Below are positions 26,188-34,779 of a stretch of 64,000 nt of DNA, piece by piece. The stretch is from Reyranella sp. (GTDB taxonomy: Bacteria; Pseudomonadota; Alphaproteobacteria; Reyranellales; Reyranellaceae). The stretch covers positions 1 to 64,000 of the forward strand of contig JALHMO010000001.1 of assembly GCA_022844015.1 (NCBI GenBank), given 5' to 3'. Each line of letters opens with the position of its first letter. Positions within the stretch are counted from its first letter, which is position 1. Both the position numbers and the translations under genes were made by a program. The notes under the pieces were generated by a model that saw only the letters and a list, made by a program, of their open reading frames with translations, did not search any database and was not told the origin of the DNA.

Positions 26188-26565
26188 CTAGTTCGCGCGG
26201 CTGGCCTTCTCGGCGATGCCGGAGAGTCCCTCGCGCCGCGCCAGCTCGTCCCACACGGCGGCCGGCTTGACGCCTGTGGCCGCCCACAGGGTGAGCAGAT
26301 GGTAGAGCACGTCGGCGCTCTCGCCGACCAGCTTGACCTTGTCGCCGCGCACGCCCTCGATCAGCGCCTCGACGGCTTCCTCGCCGAGCTTCTTGGCGAT
26401 CTGCTGGCGGCCGCGGCTGAACAGGCGCGCGGTGTAGGACGTGTCGGGATCGGCGCCTTTGCGACTGTCGATCACCAGGTACAGGCGATCGAGCACGTGC
26501 ATATCGACAGCAACGCTGCTGGACGACTTCGACGCCTTTTTCTTGGCTTTCTTCTTTTTCGCCAT
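26188..26565 (-). CDS. hisE: Phosphoribosyl-ATP pyrophosphohydrolase HisE
   Basis: A 125-residue protein carrying the MazG-like all-helical HisE fold: [25 protein letters not shown], then [14 protein letters not shown] with the Glu metal ligands, and [20 protein letters not shown]. It hydrolyses phosphoribosyl-ATP to phosphoribosyl-AMP, the second step of histidine synthesis. The unusual part is the N-terminus [17 protein letters not shown], a Lys/Ser tail not needed for the fold. ATG 26565 is chosen over TTG 26589. It follows hisF by 48 bases on the same strand. Confidence 0.93.
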   Translation of the reverse strand: MAKKKKAKKKASKSSSSVAVDMHVLDRLYLVIDSRKGADPDTSYTARLFSRGRQQIAKKLGEEAVEALIEGVRGDKVKLVGESADVLYHLLTLWAATGVKPAAVWDELARREGLSGIAEKASRAN

Positions 26566-26613
26566 GGAGGGGTCTCTCGGCACCTCCAACAGGGAGGCAA
26601 TATCCCTTTTACT

Positions 26614-27393
26614 TCAATTCCTCGCACCGTGCGAGATTTGTCGGATCGGAACGCCGGCGCGCGCCAGTCGTTCCTTCGCCTCGGCGATCGTGAACTCGCC
26701 GAAATGGAAGATCGAGGCGGCGAGAACTGCCGAGGCGCCGCCTTGGAGCACGCCGTCGACCAGATGGTCGAGCGTGCCGACGCCGCCGGAGGCGACCACC
26801 GGCACCGGCACCGCATCGGACACGGCACGCGTCAACGCGAGGTCGAAGCCTTGCCTGGTGCCGTCTCGATCCATCGACGTCAGCAGGATCTCGCCCGCAC
26901 CCGACTCGGTCATGCGCCGCGCCCACGCGACCGCGTCGAGCCCGGTACCCTGGCGGCCGCCATGAGTGAAGACCTCCCATTTGCCTGGGCTGGTCTGGCG
27001 GGCGTCGATCGCCACCACGATGCACTGGTCGCCATATTTCTCCGCCGCTTCGCGCACGAACTCGGGCCGCGTCACGGCGGCCGAGTTGATCGACACCTTG
27101 TCGGCGCCGGCCAGCAGCAGGCGGCGAATGTGCTCGACCTGGCGCACGCCGCCGCCGACGGTCAGCGGCATGAAGCACTGCTCGGCGGTGCGGGCGACGA
27201 CGTCGAAGATGGTGTCGCGATTCTCGTGGCTCGCCGTGATGTCGAGAAAGGTCAGCTCGTCTGCGCCGGCCGCGTCGTACAGCCGTGCCTGCTCGACCGG
27301 GTCGCCGGCATCGCGCAGGTCGACGAACTGGACGCCCTTGACGACACGGCCGTCCTTCACGTCGAGACAGGGAATGATGCGGACCTTGAGCAT
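26614..27393 (-). CDS. hisF: Imidazole glycerol phosphate synthase cyclase subunit HisF
   Basis: A 259-residue (beta/alpha)8 barrel. The catalytic Asp is in [15 protein letters not shown] and the second catalytic Asp in [11 protein letters not shown]. The phosphate-binding loops TVGGGVR and ASGGVG are both present. With HisH it makes imidazole-glycerol phosphate and AICAR from PRFAR. The start ATG 27393 fits family length exactly. It is followed by hisE. hisA lies 1.2 kb upstream, separated by an opposite-strand dioxygenase, so hisF-hisE should have their own promoter in 27394-27595. Confidence 0.97.
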   Translation of the reverse strand: MLKVRIIPCLDVKDGRVVKGVQFVDLRDAGDPVEQARLYDAAGADELTFLDITASHENRDTIFDVVARTAEQCFMPLTVGGGVRQVEHIRRLLLAGADKVSINSAAVTRPEFVREAAEKYGDQCIVVAIDARQTSPGKWEVFTHGGRQGTGLDAVAWARRMTESGAGEILLTSMDRDGTRQGFDLALTRAVSDAVPVPVVASGGVGTLDHLVDGVLQGGASAVLAASIFHFGEFTIAEAKERLARAGVPIRQISHGARN

Positions 27394-27595
27394 GATCGAA
27401 GCGGCGGCAGAGGCGGGGTTCTCGGGGCCGGGACCTTATGCGGCAGCGACCGGCTTGTCGACTTGCGGGGCCAGGGTGGATACTCCTCACTTCATATCTT
27501 CATGTTCCTCTTTCCCGCCCTTATGAGTGGCTTGGCGAAGCCGAACGCGCACATGAGGGCTGGGAGAGGAGCTCGAGGAGATCGGAGACCCCACG

Positions 27596-28552
27596 ATGTC
27601 ATCCACTTCCCGCATCCCCATCATCGACATCGCCGCGCTGCTGGCCGGCACGCCGGCGGACGAGGAGGCGGTGGCGCAGACGATCGGCCGAGCCTGCCGT
27701 GACATCGGCTTCTTTTACGTGACGGGCCACGGCATCCCGGCAGCGCTGCTGGCCGAGGTGTTCCGGCAGTCGGCCGCCTTCTTCGCCGCGCCGCGCCCGA
27801 TTCAGGATCCCGTGCGCTACTCCGGTCCGGCGGGCAATCGCGGCCATATCCCCCTCGGCGCGGAGACGCTGGAGCCCGGCACGCCACCCGACCACAAGGA
27901 GTGCTACAACATCGGCCTCGATCTCGCTGCGGACGATCCCGAGCTGCTGGCGGGCAAGCCCTTCCGTCATCGCAATCCATGGCCCGACCTGCCCGGCTTC
28001 CGCGAGACCATGCTCGACTATTTCGGCCGGGTGCACCGGCTCGGCTGCGACATCCATCGTGCCTTCGCCATCGATCTCGGGCTCGACCGGCTGTTCTTCG
28101 AGGGCAAGCTCGACCGGCCGATGGCGATCCTGCGGCTGCTGCACTATCCAGCGGTCGAGGGCGTGCCGCCGGCGGGCAGGATGGGCGCGGGCGAGCATAC
28201 CGACTACGGCAACCTCACGCTGCTCGCCGTCGACGAGGTGAAGGGTCTCGTGGTGCGCACGCGATCGGGCGAGTGGATCGAGGCACCGCGCGTGCCGGGT
28301 GCGCTGATCTGCAACATCGGCGACTGCCTGATGCGCTGGACCAACGACACCTACGTCTCGACACCGCATCGCGTGACGAGCCCGCACGCGTGCGACCGCT
28401 ACTCGGTGGTGTTCTTCCTCGATCCCAATCCCGATGCCGTCGTGGCCTGCATCCCGAGCTGCGTACGCGACGGCGTGGCGCACTACCCGCCGATCGTCGC
28501 CGCCGACTACCTTCTGTCGCGCCTGGTACCGACTTACGAGAAGGCCGGCTGA
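27596..28552 (+). CDS. Isopenicillin N synthase-like 2OG-Fe(II) dioxygenase
   Basis: A 318-residue protein of the DIOX_N plus 2OG-FeII_Oxy type. The N-domain reads PIIDIAALLAG and CRDIGFFYVTGHGIP. The iron triad is His201, Asp203 (GEHTDYGNLTLL) and His258 (STPHRV), and the co-substrate-binding Arg268-x-Ser (DRYSVVFF) is present. These enzymes oxidise diverse small molecules; homologues in proteobacteria are mostly uncharacterised. It lies on the strand opposite to hisA and hisF and splits them. It is convergent with hisA, only 21 bases away. No biosynthetic cluster surrounds it. Confidence 0.9.
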   Translation: MSSTSRIPIIDIAALLAGTPADEEAVAQTIGRACRDIGFFYVTGHGIPAALLAEVFRQSAAFFAAPRPIQDPVRYSGPAGNRGHIPLGAETLEPGTPPDHKECYNIGLDLAADDPELLAGKPFRHRNPWPDLPGFRETMLDYFGRVHRLGCDIHRAFAIDLGLDRLFFEGKLDRPMAILRLLHYPAVEGVPPAGRMGAGEHTDYGNLTLLAVDEVKGLVVRTRSGEWIEAPRVPGALICNIGDCLMRWTNDTYVSTPHRVTSPHACDRYSVVFFLDPNPDAVVACIPSCVRDGVAHYPPIVAADYLLSRLVPTYEKAG

Positions 28553-28573
28553 GAGCGCGCCCAACGGGTCGGC

Positions 28574-29302
28574 CTACTCTCCCTTCAGGACGCGAATGGC
28601 GTCCGGCACGGTGACCCGGCCGTCGTAGAGCGCGCGGCCGACGATGGCGCCGACGATGCCGTACTCCTCGGCCGGCCGCAGCTCGCGCAGATCGTCGAGC
28701 GAGCTGACGCCGCCCGAGGCGATCACCGGCGTGGTGAGATGCTGGGCGAGCGTGATCGTGGCGTCGACATTGACGCCGCCCATGGCGCCGTCTCGATCGA
28801 TGTCGGTATAGATGATCGCCGCCACGCCGGCGTCCTCGAAGCGCAGCGCCAGGTCGAGCGCGCGCACCGCGCTTTGCCTGGTCCAGCCGTCGACCGCGAC
28901 GATGCCGTCGCGCGCATCGATGCCGACCGCGACCTGGCCCGGCCACTGCCGGCAGGCCGCCTTGACCAGGCCCGGCTCCTTGACCGCGATGGTGCCCAGG
29001 ATGACGCGCTTCACGCCGGCCTCGAGCCATTGCGAGATGCTCTCGATGGTGCGGATGCCGCCGCCCAGCTGGGCCGGCACCTCGACCTGGGCGAGGATGC
29101 TCTCGACGGCCGCGCGATTGACCGGATGACCCTCGACCGCGCCGTTCAGGTCGACCAGGTGCAGCCATTCGCAACCGGCATTGGCGAACGCCTTGGCTTG
29201 GGCGGCCGGGCTGTCGTTGAACACGGTGGCGCGCGCCATGTCGCCGCGGAGCAGGCGCACGCACTTGCCGTCCTTGAGATCGATGGCGGGGAACAGAAGC
29301 AT
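28574..29302 (-). CDS. hisA: ProFAR isomerase HisA
   Basis: A 242-residue (beta/alpha)8 barrel. The catalytic pair sits in FPAIDLKDGKCVRL (Asp8) and IYTDIDRDGAMGG. The phosphate loops are QLGGGIR and ASGGVS. It converts N'-ProFAR to PRFAR, the step before HisHF. I use ATG 29302 (MLLFPAIDL), which sits at the canonical distance. hisH, usually directly upstream in alphaproteobacteria, is not present in this window: a 317-base gap and a divergent M20 gene take its place. Confidence 0.97.
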   Translation of the reverse strand: MLLFPAIDLKDGKCVRLLRGDMARATVFNDSPAAQAKAFANAGCEWLHLVDLNGAVEGHPVNRAAVESILAQVEVPAQLGGGIRTIESISQWLEAGVKRVILGTIAVKEPGLVKAACRQWPGQVAVGIDARDGIVAVDGWTRQSAVRALDLALRFEDAGVAAIIYTDIDRDGAMGGVNVDATITLAQHLTTPVIASGGVSSLDDLRELRPAEEYGIVGAIVGRALYDGRVTVPDAIRVLKGE

Positions 29303-29619
29303 GGCGGCGGGGATGTAGCGCGGGTTCCGGGCGATGTCATCCGGTGCAACAGGGGCGTGGCGCCTTCGACGAGCACTCTCCGATATTCGTCCCGCCGGCC
29401 GCTGTTTGCGACCGTCGCGTCTTGACGCATGCTGTATCGTTGCCCCGGAGAGGCTCGTTGGCGGGCACTGTCGATGAAACCGTCGATCTCGCCGTCGGAG
29501 ATCGGCCCGGCCGCCGGAATCGCCCCTGACGCCATGCCTCGGACCATACGGTCCGGCAGCGTTCGCTCGACGGCCGCTCGCCCGAGCAGCTACTCTCCAG
29601 GGCCATTCCGAGGACCGAC
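29303..29619. other. Divergent intergenic region between hisA and the M20 gene
   Basis: This is 317 bases with no supportable gene. The short frames present have no family resemblance and overlap on both strands. It must hold the promoters for hisA (minus) and the M20/porin pair (plus). I see no operator, repeat or leader-peptide attenuator rich in His codons. Confidence 0.4.
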
Positions 29620-30813
29620 ATGACCCGCTACACGCCCGATCTCTTCGCCGCCGACCAGGCCGACCTGACGGCGATCCGCCGTGACATCCATCGTCATCCC
29701 GAGACCGCGTTCGAGGAGCAGCGCACCTCGCAGATCGTCGCCGAGAAGCTCGCGGCGTGGGGCATCGAGGTGCATCGCGGTCTGGCAAAGACCGGCGTCG
29801 TCGGCACCCTGAAGGGCAGGCGGCCGGGGCAGAAGACGATCGGGCTGCGCGCCGACATGGATGCGCTGCATCTGCAGGAGAAAAACGAGTTCGAGCACGC
29901 CTCGGTGCATGCCAACAAGATGCATGCCTGCGGCCATGACGGGCACACCACCATGCTGCTGGGCGCCGCCAAGCATCTCGCCCGCTCGCCTGACTTCGCC
30001 GGCACGGTGCATTTCATCTTCCAGCCGGCCGAGGAAGGCGAGGGCGGCGCGCGGGTGATGATCGAGGAAGGGCTGTTCGATATCTTCAACTGCGATGCCG
30101 TCTACGGCATGCACAACATGCCGGGCCTGCGCAAAGGCCACTTCGCCATCTGCGCCGGGCCGATGCTGGCGGCGTCCGACAGCTGGCAGGTGACCTTCAA
30201 GGGCACCGGCGGGCACGGCGCCATGCCGCACATGGGCACCGATCCGACGCAGCCCGCGGCGCAGTTCATCCTGGCCGTCCAGGGCATCGTCGGCCGCAAC
30301 GTGCCGCCGACCCAGACCGCCGTGCTGAGCGTCGGCCACATCCACGCCGGCAGCTTCGGCTCGCCCAATGTCATCCCGTCGGAGGTGCTGGTGCGCGGGA
30401 CGGCGCGCAGCTACACGCCCGAGGTGCGCGCCCTGCTCGAGCGCCGCCTCGGCGAGGTCGCCGCCGGCATCGCCCAGGCCTGCGGCTGCGAAGCCGAGTA
30501 CAAGTACTTCAGGCGCTATCCGCCGCTGATCAACTCGGTCGAGCAGACCACCCTCGCCGTCGAGGCGGCGGCGCTGACGGTCGGCCGCGACAGGGTCGAT
30601 CCCAACACGCCGCGCATCACCGGCGCCGAGGATTTCGCCTTCATGCTGGAGAAGAAGCCCGGCGCCTACATCATGATCGGAAACGGCGGCCCCGAGGAGG
30701 GCGGCTGCCACTATGTCCATTCGCCGCTCTATGACTTCAACGACGAGATCCTGACGACCGGCGCGGCCTACTGGGTCAACCTCGTGCAGCTCGAGCTGGG
30801 CGACGCCGCGTAA
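29620..30813 (+). CDS. M20 family amidohydrolase (hippurate hydrolase/N-acyl-amino-acid deacylase type)
   Basis: A 397-residue M20D metallopeptidase-like enzyme. Signatures: RRDIHRHPETAFEE, LRADMDALHL, the metal-binding MHACGHDGHTTMLLGAAKHL, FQPAEEGEGGARVMIEEG with the catalytic Glu pair, MHNMPG, and the dimerisation-domain His in GTGGHGAMPH. The final metal ligand lies in CHYVHSPLYDFNDE. Such enzymes hydrolyse N-acyl amino acids or similar amides in the cytosol. Its TAA stop overlaps the porin ATG by one base (TAATG), so translation of the two is probably coupled. Confidence 0.92.
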   Translation: MTRYTPDLFAADQADLTAIRRDIHRHPETAFEEQRTSQIVAEKLAAWGIEVHRGLAKTGVVGTLKGRRPGQKTIGLRADMDALHLQEKNEFEHASVHANKMHACGHDGHTTMLLGAAKHLARSPDFAGTVHFIFQPAEEGEGGARVMIEEGLFDIFNCDAVYGMHNMPGLRKGHFAICAGPMLAASDSWQVTFKGTGGHGAMPHMGTDPTQPAAQFILAVQGIVGRNVPPTQTAVLSVGHIHAGSFGSPNVIPSEVLVRGTARSYTPEVRALLERRLGEVAAGIAQACGCEAEYKYFRRYPPLINSVEQTTLAVEAAALTVGRDRVDPNTPRITGAEDFAFMLEKKPGAYIMIGNGGPEEGGCHYVHSPLYDFNDEILTTGAAYWVNLVQLELGDAA

Positions 30814-32099
30814 TGCCGGAGAGGTCCGCTCGAGGCGACGCGGATCGACCCGTGCTCCGCGCGGCTGCCTGCGGCCTAATCATGGCTGCGGCGGCGGCTT
30901 GGGCGGAACCGGTCGGGGCGCAGGACGCCGCGTCGCAGAAGCAGAAGCTGGTCGGCAAGGTCCACGAGAAGAATCGCGCTGCCAGGAAGCGGCAGGAATT
31001 CTCGCTCTCCGAGGAATCGACCCTCCTGCACAGGCGCTATGCCAAGGCTCAGAAGGAGATCGAGGACGCGACCGGGATCACCTTCTCCATGGAAGCGTCG
31101 GTCATGAGCCAATGGGGCACGCCGAATGGCGGGTTCGGCGCCGTCCAGACGATGTTCACGCCGGCGGTCGATTGGGCCGCGTTCAGCCTGCCGGGCCTCG
31201 GCGCCGGCTCCTTCCAGTTCCACTTCCTGTCGGTCAACTATCTGTCGAGCACCGATGCCACGGCGCTCGGCAGCGCCATCAACCTCGTCAGCCCGATCAA
31301 CAACCAGCCGACGGCCAACAACCAGTTCGTGCAGCAGACCTACACGCACAGCTTCCCGGGCAATTGGCTGTCTGTTTCGTTGGGGCAGTACCCGTTCTCG
31401 AACTTCGACGGAAATGCCTATGCAAACGACCAGCAGGTAACCTTCATCGGCTACTCGATGACGCAGAACGGCAGCCAGAACTATGCCCAGGCGGGCATCG
31501 GCGCCTATGCGCAGATCAACCCGATCCCGGAGATCACCCTGGCCTTGGGGTTCCAGGATGCCAACGACATCAGCGGCAGCTACATCCAGACGACCACGTT
31601 CGGGCAAGGCCAGTACGCCTGGTTCGGCTACGGCGCGTGGTCGCCGACGATCCCGGGCTGGGGCCAGGGCACCTATTCGCTGCTCTATTACAATCAGCCC
31701 AGCGTGACGATCCAGCCGATCGCCAGCGAAGGCCTGTCGTTCAATCTCGCGCAACCGATCGGCGAGAGGCTGGGCCTGTTCGTGCGTGCCAACACGGCGT
31801 GGCGCTCGAGCTTCGCCATCCAGTCGTCGGTCGCCGCCGGCGGCGTCGTCAACGATCCGCTGCGCCGCAGCGCCGAGGACCAGATCGGCCTCGCCTTCGC
31901 GTGGAATGCGACCAACATGTCGCTCTACGCCGGCACGAACGCACGGCCGAGCGAGATGATGCTGGAAGCCTACTGGTCGTGGTCGATCTACCGGACCCTG
32001 CTGGTCACGCCGGACATCCAGCTCTATCTGCAGCCCGCCCTGGCGCCCTCGTCCGATCTTTCGGCGGTCTTCACACTTCGAGTCACGCAGCTGTTCTAG
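30813..32099 (+). CDS. Outer-membrane carbohydrate-type porin (OprB-like)
   Basis: A 428-residue protein with a signal peptide (hydrophobic run LRAAACGLIMAAAAAWAEPVGAQ, cleavage after AQ). It then has a short charged helical segment (KQKLVGKVHEKNRAARKRQEF) and a series of amphipathic beta strands, ending in the outer-membrane C-terminal signature VTLRVTQLF-like (...VFTLRVTQLF, Phe terminal). The strand pattern fits the OprB/carbohydrate-selective porin family. Coupled to the M20 hydrolase by a TAATG junction, it may bring in that enzyme's substrate; this is inference. Confidence 0.75.
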   Translation: MPERSARGDADRPVLRAAACGLIMAAAAAWAEPVGAQDAASQKQKLVGKVHEKNRAARKRQEFSLSEESTLLHRRYAKAQKEIEDATGITFSMEASVMSQWGTPNGGFGAVQTMFTPAVDWAAFSLPGLGAGSFQFHFLSVNYLSSTDATALGSAINLVSPINNQPTANNQFVQQTYTHSFPGNWLSVSLGQYPFSNFDGNAYANDQQVTFIGYSMTQNGSQNYAQAGIGAYAQINPIPEITLALGFQDANDISGSYIQTTTFGQGQYAWFGYGAWSPTIPGWGQGTYSLLYYNQPSVTIQPIASEGLSFNLAQPIGERLGLFVRANTAWRSSFAIQSSVAAGGVVNDPLRRSAEDQIGLAFAWNATNMSLYAGTNARPSEMMLEAYWSWSIYRTLLVTPDIQLYLQPALAPSSDLSAVFTLRVTQLF

Positions 32100-32112
32100 G
32101 AGAAGCTCGATG

Positions 32113-32143
32113 CGGGGAGCGCGCTACTGGAGTGGCGCGCTCA
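32113..32143. repeat. Palindromic repeat family C, short copy 4
   Basis: The sequence gagcgcgcta-ctggag-tggcgcgctc forms a short imperfect hairpin related to family C. It begins about 14 bases after the porin stop codon, the same position relative to a gene end as the other copies. Confidence 0.6.
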
Positions 32144-32169
32144 TAGACGCTATCGTTGGCCGGTTCAGC

Positions 32170-32345
32170 ACAGTCCTCATCCTGAGGAGGTCGCGTAGCG
32201 ACCGTCTCGAAGGATGGGCAACACGCCAGATCGCTGGAAACCGGCGTCGCGGCACCCAGCTTGTTGCCGACCAAAGGGCGAAGGCTACTTCGCCCGAATC
32301 GAGACGCGGCCCTTGGGGCCGCTCCTCAGGCTGAGGTCTTCAGTA
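32170..32345. repeat. Intergenic repeat family D, copy 1
   Basis: It begins cctcatcctgaggaggtcgc, continues with gtagcgaccgtctcgaaggatgggc, and ends with cgagacgcggcccttggggcc and gctcctcaggctgagg. The two ends are imperfect inverted repeats of each other. The second copy at 61184-61335 is in the opposite orientation. No coding function is evident. Confidence 0.75.
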
Positions 32346-32383
32346 AAGTCAGCGCCATCGGCGTGGCGCCAGCACATGAGGCG

Positions 32384-32761
32384 CTACAGATCAAAGGTCC
32401 AGTCGGTGCCGAGATTGTCGCCGCTCCAGACGTCGTGCAGGGGCGCGAGGACAGGGGAAGCGTGGCCGAGCGCTGCATCGAGCAGGCCGAGCGGCACGTC
32501 GGCGAGCGCCAGCGTATCGGACAGCGTCCCGAGCTCGACCAAGGGGTCCTCCAGAATCGGTAGCGCGACTTCCTGCGGAGGGATCTGGCCGGCAACGTGC
32601 GTCTCGCTCGGCATGCCGAAAACGCGGTCGAGCGGCGCGCCGTAGGCCACCGCGTCGACGCCAGCCTCGGTCCACAGCGATGGGCTCTCCCGGAAGATCG
32701 GCACGTCTCTGCGATCGAACTCGACGAGGTCGCGGCCGACGGGCAGGGGTTCATCCTTCAT
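32384..32761 (-). CDS. Small hypothetical protein
   Basis: A 125-residue open frame starting MKDEPLPVGRDLVEFDR. It is acidic, with a balanced composition and no Arg-rich shadow character, which argues that it is real. I recognise no family, signal peptide or membrane span. There is no good Shine-Dalgarno sequence before ATG 32761. It is followed on the same strand by nothing but repeat D, and preceded by another small hypothetical gene (32803-33054), so the two may form a unit. Confidence 0.5.
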   Translation of the reverse strand: MKDEPLPVGRDLVEFDRRDVPIFRESPSLWTEAGVDAVAYGAPLDRVFGMPSETHVAGQIPPQEVALPILEDPLVELGTLSDTLALADVPLGLLDAALGHASPVLAPLHDVWSGDNLGTDWTFDL

Positions 32762-32802
32762 CTTGAAGACGAACTATAAGCGGTAAAGCCCTGCAAATAA
32801 AG

Positions 32803-33054
32803 CTAGCCGACTCCCGATCGCGGGACGTGGGCATACTGGGCATGGGCCTCGCGGCACTCGGCCTGCAGGCTGCGATAGCGCCGCTCGGCATCCTGGACGC
32901 TTTCCAGCTCGAGCAGAACGTCGAGAGCGGCCCAGGGCGAGCCCGAAGACAGCATGCGCGTGCGCGTGGCCGCGAGATCGAGCCAGGTGCGCCGCGCCCG
33001 CTCGGTCCGGCGGTCGAGATCGGCCAGGTATTTCTGCTCCGGCGTCATCGCCAT
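32803..33054 (-). CDS. Small helical hypothetical protein
   Basis: An 83-residue, charged, probably all-helical protein (MAMTPEQKYLADLDRRTERA... ALDVLLELESVQDAERRYRS). I recognise no family. The frame is open to 33135, but the upstream extension is Pro/Arg-rich, so ATG 33054 or 33048 is preferred. It is divergent from the TPP enzyme gene. It could be a small cytosolic adaptor or simply a conserved orphan. Confidence 0.45.
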   Translation of the reverse strand: MAMTPEQKYLADLDRRTERARRTWLDLAATRTRMLSSGSPWAALDVLLELESVQDAERRYRSLQAECREAHAQYAHVPRSGVG

Positions 33055-33209
33055 GGCGCGAGGGTGGTCCGCCGGCGCGCGGCCCGCAAGAGCCCTGCGC
33101 TCGCCTGGTCGCGGGGCTGCGGGGCGGGCGTGCAAAATCCCGGGTGGCGGCGGGGGTGGGTCTGTGTGTAAAGCTCCGCGTCCTGTTGGCCCGGAATTGG
33201 GGGGAAGCG

Positions 33210-34757
33210 ATGAACGGAGCGGAGAGTCTGGTTCGGACCTTGGTGAAAGGCGGCGTCGAGGTCTGCTTCGCCAATCCGGGAACGTCGGAGATGCATTTCG
33301 TCGGCGCGCTCGATCGTGTCGAGGGCATGCGCTGCGTGCTCGGCCTGTTCGAGGGCGTGTGCAGCGGCGCTGCCGACGGCTACTACCGCATGACCGACAA
33401 GCCGGCCTCGACCCTGTTGCACCTCGGTCCCGGCCTCGCCAACGCGGCGGCCAACCTGCACAATGCCAAGAAGGCGGGCTCCGGAATCGTCAACATCGTG
33501 GGCGAGCACGCGCTCTATCACATCCAGTACGACACGCCGCTCACCGCCGACATCGAGGGCATCGCCCGTCCGTTCTCGCATTGGGTGAAGACCTCGCCGA
33601 CCGCCAAGACGGTGGCGACCGACGGTGCCGCCGCCATCCAGGCGGCGCGTCTCGCGCCGGGCCAGATCGCCACCCTGATCCTGCCGGCCGACACCGCCTG
33701 GACCGAGGCCGACGGCGCTGCCGAGACGCCCGAGACGCCGCAGCCGCAGAAGCCCGCCAACGAGGCGGTGGTCGCTGCGGCCAAGGCCCTGAAGAATGGG
33801 CAGTCGGCCATGCTGTTCATCGGCGGCCGCGCCTTGCGCGCCCGCGGCCTCGAGCTCGCCGGCAAGATCGCGGCCAAGACCGGCTGCAAGGTGCAGGCCG
33901 CCGGCGGCACGGCGCGCATCGAGCGCGGCGCCGGCCGCGTGCCGGTGCTGCGCCTGCACTTCGTGGTGGAGACGGCGCTCGAGATGCTGAAGGGCACGAA
34001 GCACATGGTGCTGTGCGGCGCCAAGGCGCCGGCCGCCTTCTTCGCCTATCCCGGCAAGCCGTCGGTGCTGGTGCCCGAGGGCTGCGAGGTGACGACGCTC
34101 TGCCCGGTCGAGGGCGACCCGCTGGGCGCGCTCGAGGCGCTGGCCGCCGAGCTCGACGCGATGAACGCCAAACCGGCCAACATTGCCGAGGCCAAGCGGC
34201 CGGACCGGCCGACCGGCAAGTTCACCCTCGACGGTCTCGGCGCGGCGCTCGGCGCCACCCTGCCGGAGGGCGCCATCGTGGTCGACGAATCGGTCACCAC
34301 CGGCCGCGGCTTCTTCCCGTACAGCGCCGGTGCGCCGCCGCACGACTGGCTGAACAACATGGGCGGCTCGATCGGCTTCGGCGCACCGGTCGCGGTCGGT
34401 GCCGCGGTCGCCTGCCCCGACCGCAAGGTCATCGCCATGATCGGCGACGGCAGCGCGATGTACACGATCCAGTCGCTGTGGACGATGGCGCGCGAGAACC
34501 TCGACATTTGCGTGATGATCTTCTCCAACCGCTCCTACAAGATCCTCTACAGCCAGCTCGCCGATGTCGGCGCCGCCAATCCCGGGCCGCGCGCCATCGA
34601 CATGCTGACGCTCGATCGGCCGACCCTCGATTTCGGCGGACTGGCCAGGAGCATGGGCGTGCCGGCGGCCAAGGCGACCGACCTCGAGGAGCTCACCAAG
34701 CAGCTCACCTACGCCATGTCGCAGAAGGGCCCGTACCTGATCGACGTGGTGATGTAG
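33210..34757 (+). CDS. Thiamine-pyrophosphate-dependent enzyme, acetolactate synthase large-subunit-like
   Basis: A 515-residue protein with three TPP-enzyme domains. The N-terminal pyrimidine-binding domain has FANPGTSEMHFVGALD and LGLFEGVCSGAADGYYRM with the activating Glu (about residue 47). The middle domain lies at about 190-320, and the C-terminal pyrophosphate-binding domain has MIGDGSAMYTIQSLWT as the Mg-TPP motif. The pattern matches the group usually labelled acetolactate synthase large subunit but closer to benzoylformate-decarboxylase-like decarboxylases. It is shorter than true IlvB, and no small subunit gene is adjacent, so branched-chain synthesis is doubtful. The start ATG 33210 has GGGGAAG directly upstream. 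It is probably co-transcribed with trmB, 22 bases downstream. Confidence 0.85.
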   Translation: MNGAESLVRTLVKGGVEVCFANPGTSEMHFVGALDRVEGMRCVLGLFEGVCSGAADGYYRMTDKPASTLLHLGPGLANAAANLHNAKKAGSGIVNIVGEHALYHIQYDTPLTADIEGIARPFSHWVKTSPTAKTVATDGAAAIQAARLAPGQIATLILPADTAWTEADGAAETPETPQPQKPANEAVVAAAKALKNGQSAMLFIGGRALRARGLELAGKIAAKTGCKVQAAGGTARIERGAGRVPVLRLHFVVETALEMLKGTKHMVLCGAKAPAAFFAYPGKPSVLVPEGCEVTTLCPVEGDPLGALEALAAELDAMNAKPANIAEAKRPDRPTGKFTLDGLGAALGATLPEGAIVVDESVTTGRGFFPYSAGAPPHDWLNNMGGSIGFGAPVAVGAAVACPDRKVIAMIGDGSAMYTIQSLWTMARENLDICVMIFSNRSYKILYSQLADVGAANPGPRAIDMLTLDRPTLDFGGLARSMGVPAAKATDLEELTKQLTYAMSQKGPYLIDVVM

Positions 34758-34779
34758 GGCGGCTCGTCCCGGGACCGTC

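Noticed and set aside
33210-34757. Calling the TPP enzyme ilvB
   Set aside because: It is shorter than IlvB, lacks an adjacent ilvH and has a decarboxylase-like pattern, so I kept a general name.
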